IMG/VR virus record: IMGVR_UViG_3300034631_000006
Location: 1-30,986 of that record
Reading direction: 5' to 3' (one strand)
DNA: 30,986 nucleotides
DNA from: a virus
The notes below the pieces were generated by a model, which saw only the letters and a program-made list of their open reading frames with translations, did no database searches and was not told the origin of the DNA. Positions 29,411-30,986 of this stretch are shown in pieces (the first letter of the stretch is position 1; each line of letters begins with the position of its first letter). Position numbers and translations under genes: made by a program.

Positions 29411-30603
29411 GCGTCCGTAAGCGCACGTGGACGACGCCGAAGGGCGAGGCCAAGACGGCCTGGGTCGTTGATTATGTCGACGGCACCGGCAAGCGGCGGC
29501 TGAAATCCTTCAAGTTGAAGAAGGCTGCTGACGCCTTCGCTGCCACGGCGCACGTCGAGGTGCGGGACGGCACGCACACCGCCGATCGTGCGAGCGCAAC
29601 CGTCGCCGAAGCGGGCAAGTTCTGGATCACCAGCGGCGTCGCGGCCGGGCTCGAGCGAGCGACGATCAAGGATTACGAGGCGCAGCTTCGGCTTCACATC
29701 GTCCCGTTCATCGGTGCGGCCCGGCTGTCCACGCTATCGATCGCCAAGGTGCGGGCATTCGAGGACGAGCTGCGCAACGCGGGTCGGTCGCCAGCCATGA
29801 CGAAGAAGGTGCTGGTCACGCTCGGCTCGCTCATCGCAGATGCGCAGGAGCGCGGCCTCGTCTCCCGCAACATCGTCAGGGACATGAAGGCGCGGCGAGG
29901 ATCCGGTGAAACTCGGCAGATGCAGCGCCACAGAGGCCGTCTGAAGATCGGCGCGGACATTCCAACCGTTGCGGACGTCAAGTCGCTTTTGGGGGCTGTG
30001 TCGGGACGCTGGCGGCCCCTGGTCCTAGTAGCGACCTTCTGCGGGCTCCGAGCCTCTGAGCTACGCGGCCTGCGCTGGAGCGACGTAGACTTCGACAAGC
30101 GAGAGGTGCGGGTCCATCAGCGCGCTGATCGCTTCAACGACATCGGCAGTCCGAAGTCGATCTCGGGCGAGCGCGTCGTGCCAGCGCCACCGATGGTGAT
30201 CAATGCGCTGCGGGAATGGAAGCTGGCTGCCCCACCGTCCGATCTGGATCTCGTCTTCGCCAACGGATCGGGGAAGGTCGAGACGCTCGGGAACATCCTG
30301 CGTCGCGGTCTACACCCGGCATGGATCGCGGCGGGTGTAGTCGTGGACACCGGCGAGGTCGACGCCAAGGGCAAGCCTGTCCTGGTGCCGCGCTACACCG
30401 GCATGCACTGCCTGCGGCATTGGTTCGCCTCGTGGTGCGTGAACCGGAAGGAGGATGGCGGGCTCGCGCTTTCACCGAAGATTGTTCAGGAGCGCATGGG
30501 GCACTCGACTATCGCGATGACCATGGACACCTATGGGCACCTCTTCCCGAGGGCGGACGATGCCGACGAGATGGCGGCCGCTGAGCGGGCCTTCCTTGCG
30601 TGA
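29407..30603 (+). CDS. int: Tyrosine-family integrase
   Basis: 398 residues from a TTG at 29407 (TTGA overlap with the RHH gene). The N-terminal arm-binding region (1-60) precedes a SAM-like core-binding domain (65-165). The catalytic domain holds R215 (G-L-R-A-S-E-L), K250, H334 and R337 (M-H-C-L-R-H-W), H366 (M-G-H-S) and nucleophile Y376 (D-T-Y-G-H). All active residues are present, so it is likely functional. It ends 66 bases from the tRNA-Arg fragment, as expected for an attR-side integrase. Confidence 0.92.
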   Translation: MSVRKRTWTTPKGEAKTAWVVDYVDGTGKRRLKSFKLKKAADAFAATAHVEVRDGTHTADRASATVAEAGKFWITSGVAAGLERATIKDYEAQLRLHIVPFIGAARLSTLSIAKVRAFEDELRNAGRSPAMTKKVLVTLGSLIADAQERGLVSRNIVRDMKARRGSGETRQMQRHRGRLKIGADIPTVADVKSLLGAVSGRWRPLVLVATFCGLRASELRGLRWSDVDFDKREVRVHQRADRFNDIGSPKSISGERVVPAPPMVINALREWKLAAPPSDLDLVFANGSGKVETLGNILRRGLHPAWIAAGVVVDTGEVDAKGKPVLVPRYTGMHCLRHWFASWCVNRKEDGGLALSPKIVQERMGHSTIAMTMDTYGHLFPRADDADEMAAAERAFLA

Positions 30604-30610
30604 CAAACCA

Positions 30611-30631
30611 ACGCGACATGCACGCGACATG
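30611..30631 (+). repeat. Tandem 10-bp direct repeats beside integrase
   Basis: ACGCGACATG occurs twice with an 11-bp step (30611-30620 and 30622-30631), between integrase and att. They could be arm-type binding sites for the integrase or excisionase. Function inferred from position. Confidence 0.55.
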
Positions 30632-30641
30632 AAGGCGCTAA

Positions 30642-30658
30642 CCCCTGTCATGAAGGGG
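30642..30658. terminator. Short inverted repeat after integrase
   Basis: CCCCT-gtcatga-AGGGG (30642-30658): a 5-bp stem with a 7-base loop, 39 bases after the integrase stop, with no T-run. Either a weak terminator for int or part of the attachment region. Confidence 0.35.
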
Positions 30659-30669
30659 ATTGTAGCCGG

Positions 30670-30714
30670 TTCCTAATCTGAGGGTCACTGGTTCAAATCC
30701 AGTCGGGATCACCA
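30670..30714 (+). other. attR: 3' fragment of tRNA-Arg(CCT)
   Basis: Reads as the 3' half of a tRNA: anticodon loop TTCCTAA (30670-30676; anticodon CCT), 3' stem TCTGA, variable loop, T-arm ACTGG-TTCAAAT-CCAGT, acceptor strand CGGGATC, discriminator A and encoded CCA (30712-30714). The expected 5' half is absent: the sequence to the left does not pair. So this is a tRNA-derived attachment remnant, with the complete gene at attL, left of the window. Confidence 0.8.
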
Positions 30715-30986
30715 TTTTCTTCGCGCCTTCGTCGTGAATGAGCGCCGGGGGGACCCAACGGGACCAGCATGGCCCGTGAGGCCGACCCCGGGGCCGAAAC
30801 GACGCAAACTGTTGCGCCCGACCTCTGGCAAACGCGTCACAAAGCTGACATAGAGAAGCCGATCAGGCATCGAATCTGCGGGTTAGCGGATCTCCGAATG
30901 CGCGATCGCTGATCCGGCGTCCCCCGATCATGCGGGCGGTGCAGCGCGTAGATCGGCCGACGCGACTCGGCGTCAAGCGCCTCACC
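30715..30986. other. Presumed host DNA right of attR, no gene assigned
   Basis: 272 bases after the attachment remnant. Short open readings are present on the - strand near 30840-30986 but I recognise no family and cannot assign them. Likely host flank. Confidence 0.5.

Noticed and set aside
30670-30714. Functional tRNA gene
   Set aside because: Only the 3' half is present; the left side does not form the D-arm or anticodon 5' stem.
30840-30986. Minus-strand host gene end right of attR
   Set aside because: Two alternative frames are open over too short a stretch, with no recognisable motif.

Overview
The window is most of a temperate, HK97/lambda-like siphophage integrated in a high-GC alphaproteobacterial chromosome. 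A Hyphomicrobiales (rhizobial) host is the best guess, from GC, codon use and the family of several tail genes. This is inference from content; no host marker gene is present. The right prophage boundary is visible: an integrase reads toward a 45-base 3' fragment of a tRNA-Arg(CCT) gene (30670-30714), the expected attR duplicate. About 270 bases of presumed host DNA follow. The left end is cut inside the tail-fibre region, so attL, the complete tRNA and the lysis genes (none seen here) should lie to the left.

Layout, right to left. (1) Lysogeny/early switch, 28682-30603: a ribbon-helix-helix (Arc-type) regulator and a tyrosine integrase on the + strand diverge from a small HTH/excisionase-like gene on the - strand. 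The 108 bp between them hold three copies of a 13-bp site, a perfect 8-bp inverted repeat and a 10-bp palindrome. (2) Early operon, - strand, 28595 down to 22918: tightly coupled small genes, a replication-initiator-like gene with two in-gene arrays of an 11-bp TTCGAA repeat (candidate origin), a ParB-like protein and an RNase HI. (3) Packaging/accessory block, 22834 to 18578: an HNH nuclease, candidate cos region and small and large terminase on the - strand, interrupted by two + strand accessory genes (a DUF6602-like nuclease-fold gene and an unknown SHLLP-motif gene). (4) Head: a protease-capsid fusion with a strong internal start site, portal, a collagen-like protein, connectors and head-tail joining proteins. 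(5) Tail: completion protein, an inserted zinc-ribbon HNH endonuclease, tail tube, a tail chaperone with a -1 frameshift, a + strand secreted TagO/VasI-like cargo gene, tape measure, the DUF2163/BR0599-type and DUF6950-type tail-tip genes, central tip protein, three related small tip proteins, two unknowns, tail fibre and a fibre-assembly-like gene.

The - strand genes are chained by ATGA, GTGA, TTGA or TGATG overlaps. I used these to choose starts and to recover genes too short for routine calling (6178-6285, 13553-13732, the frameshift extension to 10266). The + strand genes inside the - strand operons (9773, 20836, 22175) each have their own ribosome binding site or divergent start. They are best read as cargo expressed independently of the lytic programme.

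The items most worth following are the two-gene + strand island beside cos, the in-gene iteron and purine-tract origin, the three-site operator under an Arc-type regulator with no CI-like repressor in view, the frameshift and internal-start devices, and a 35-residue coupled gene that copies the last residues of the tail-tip protein.
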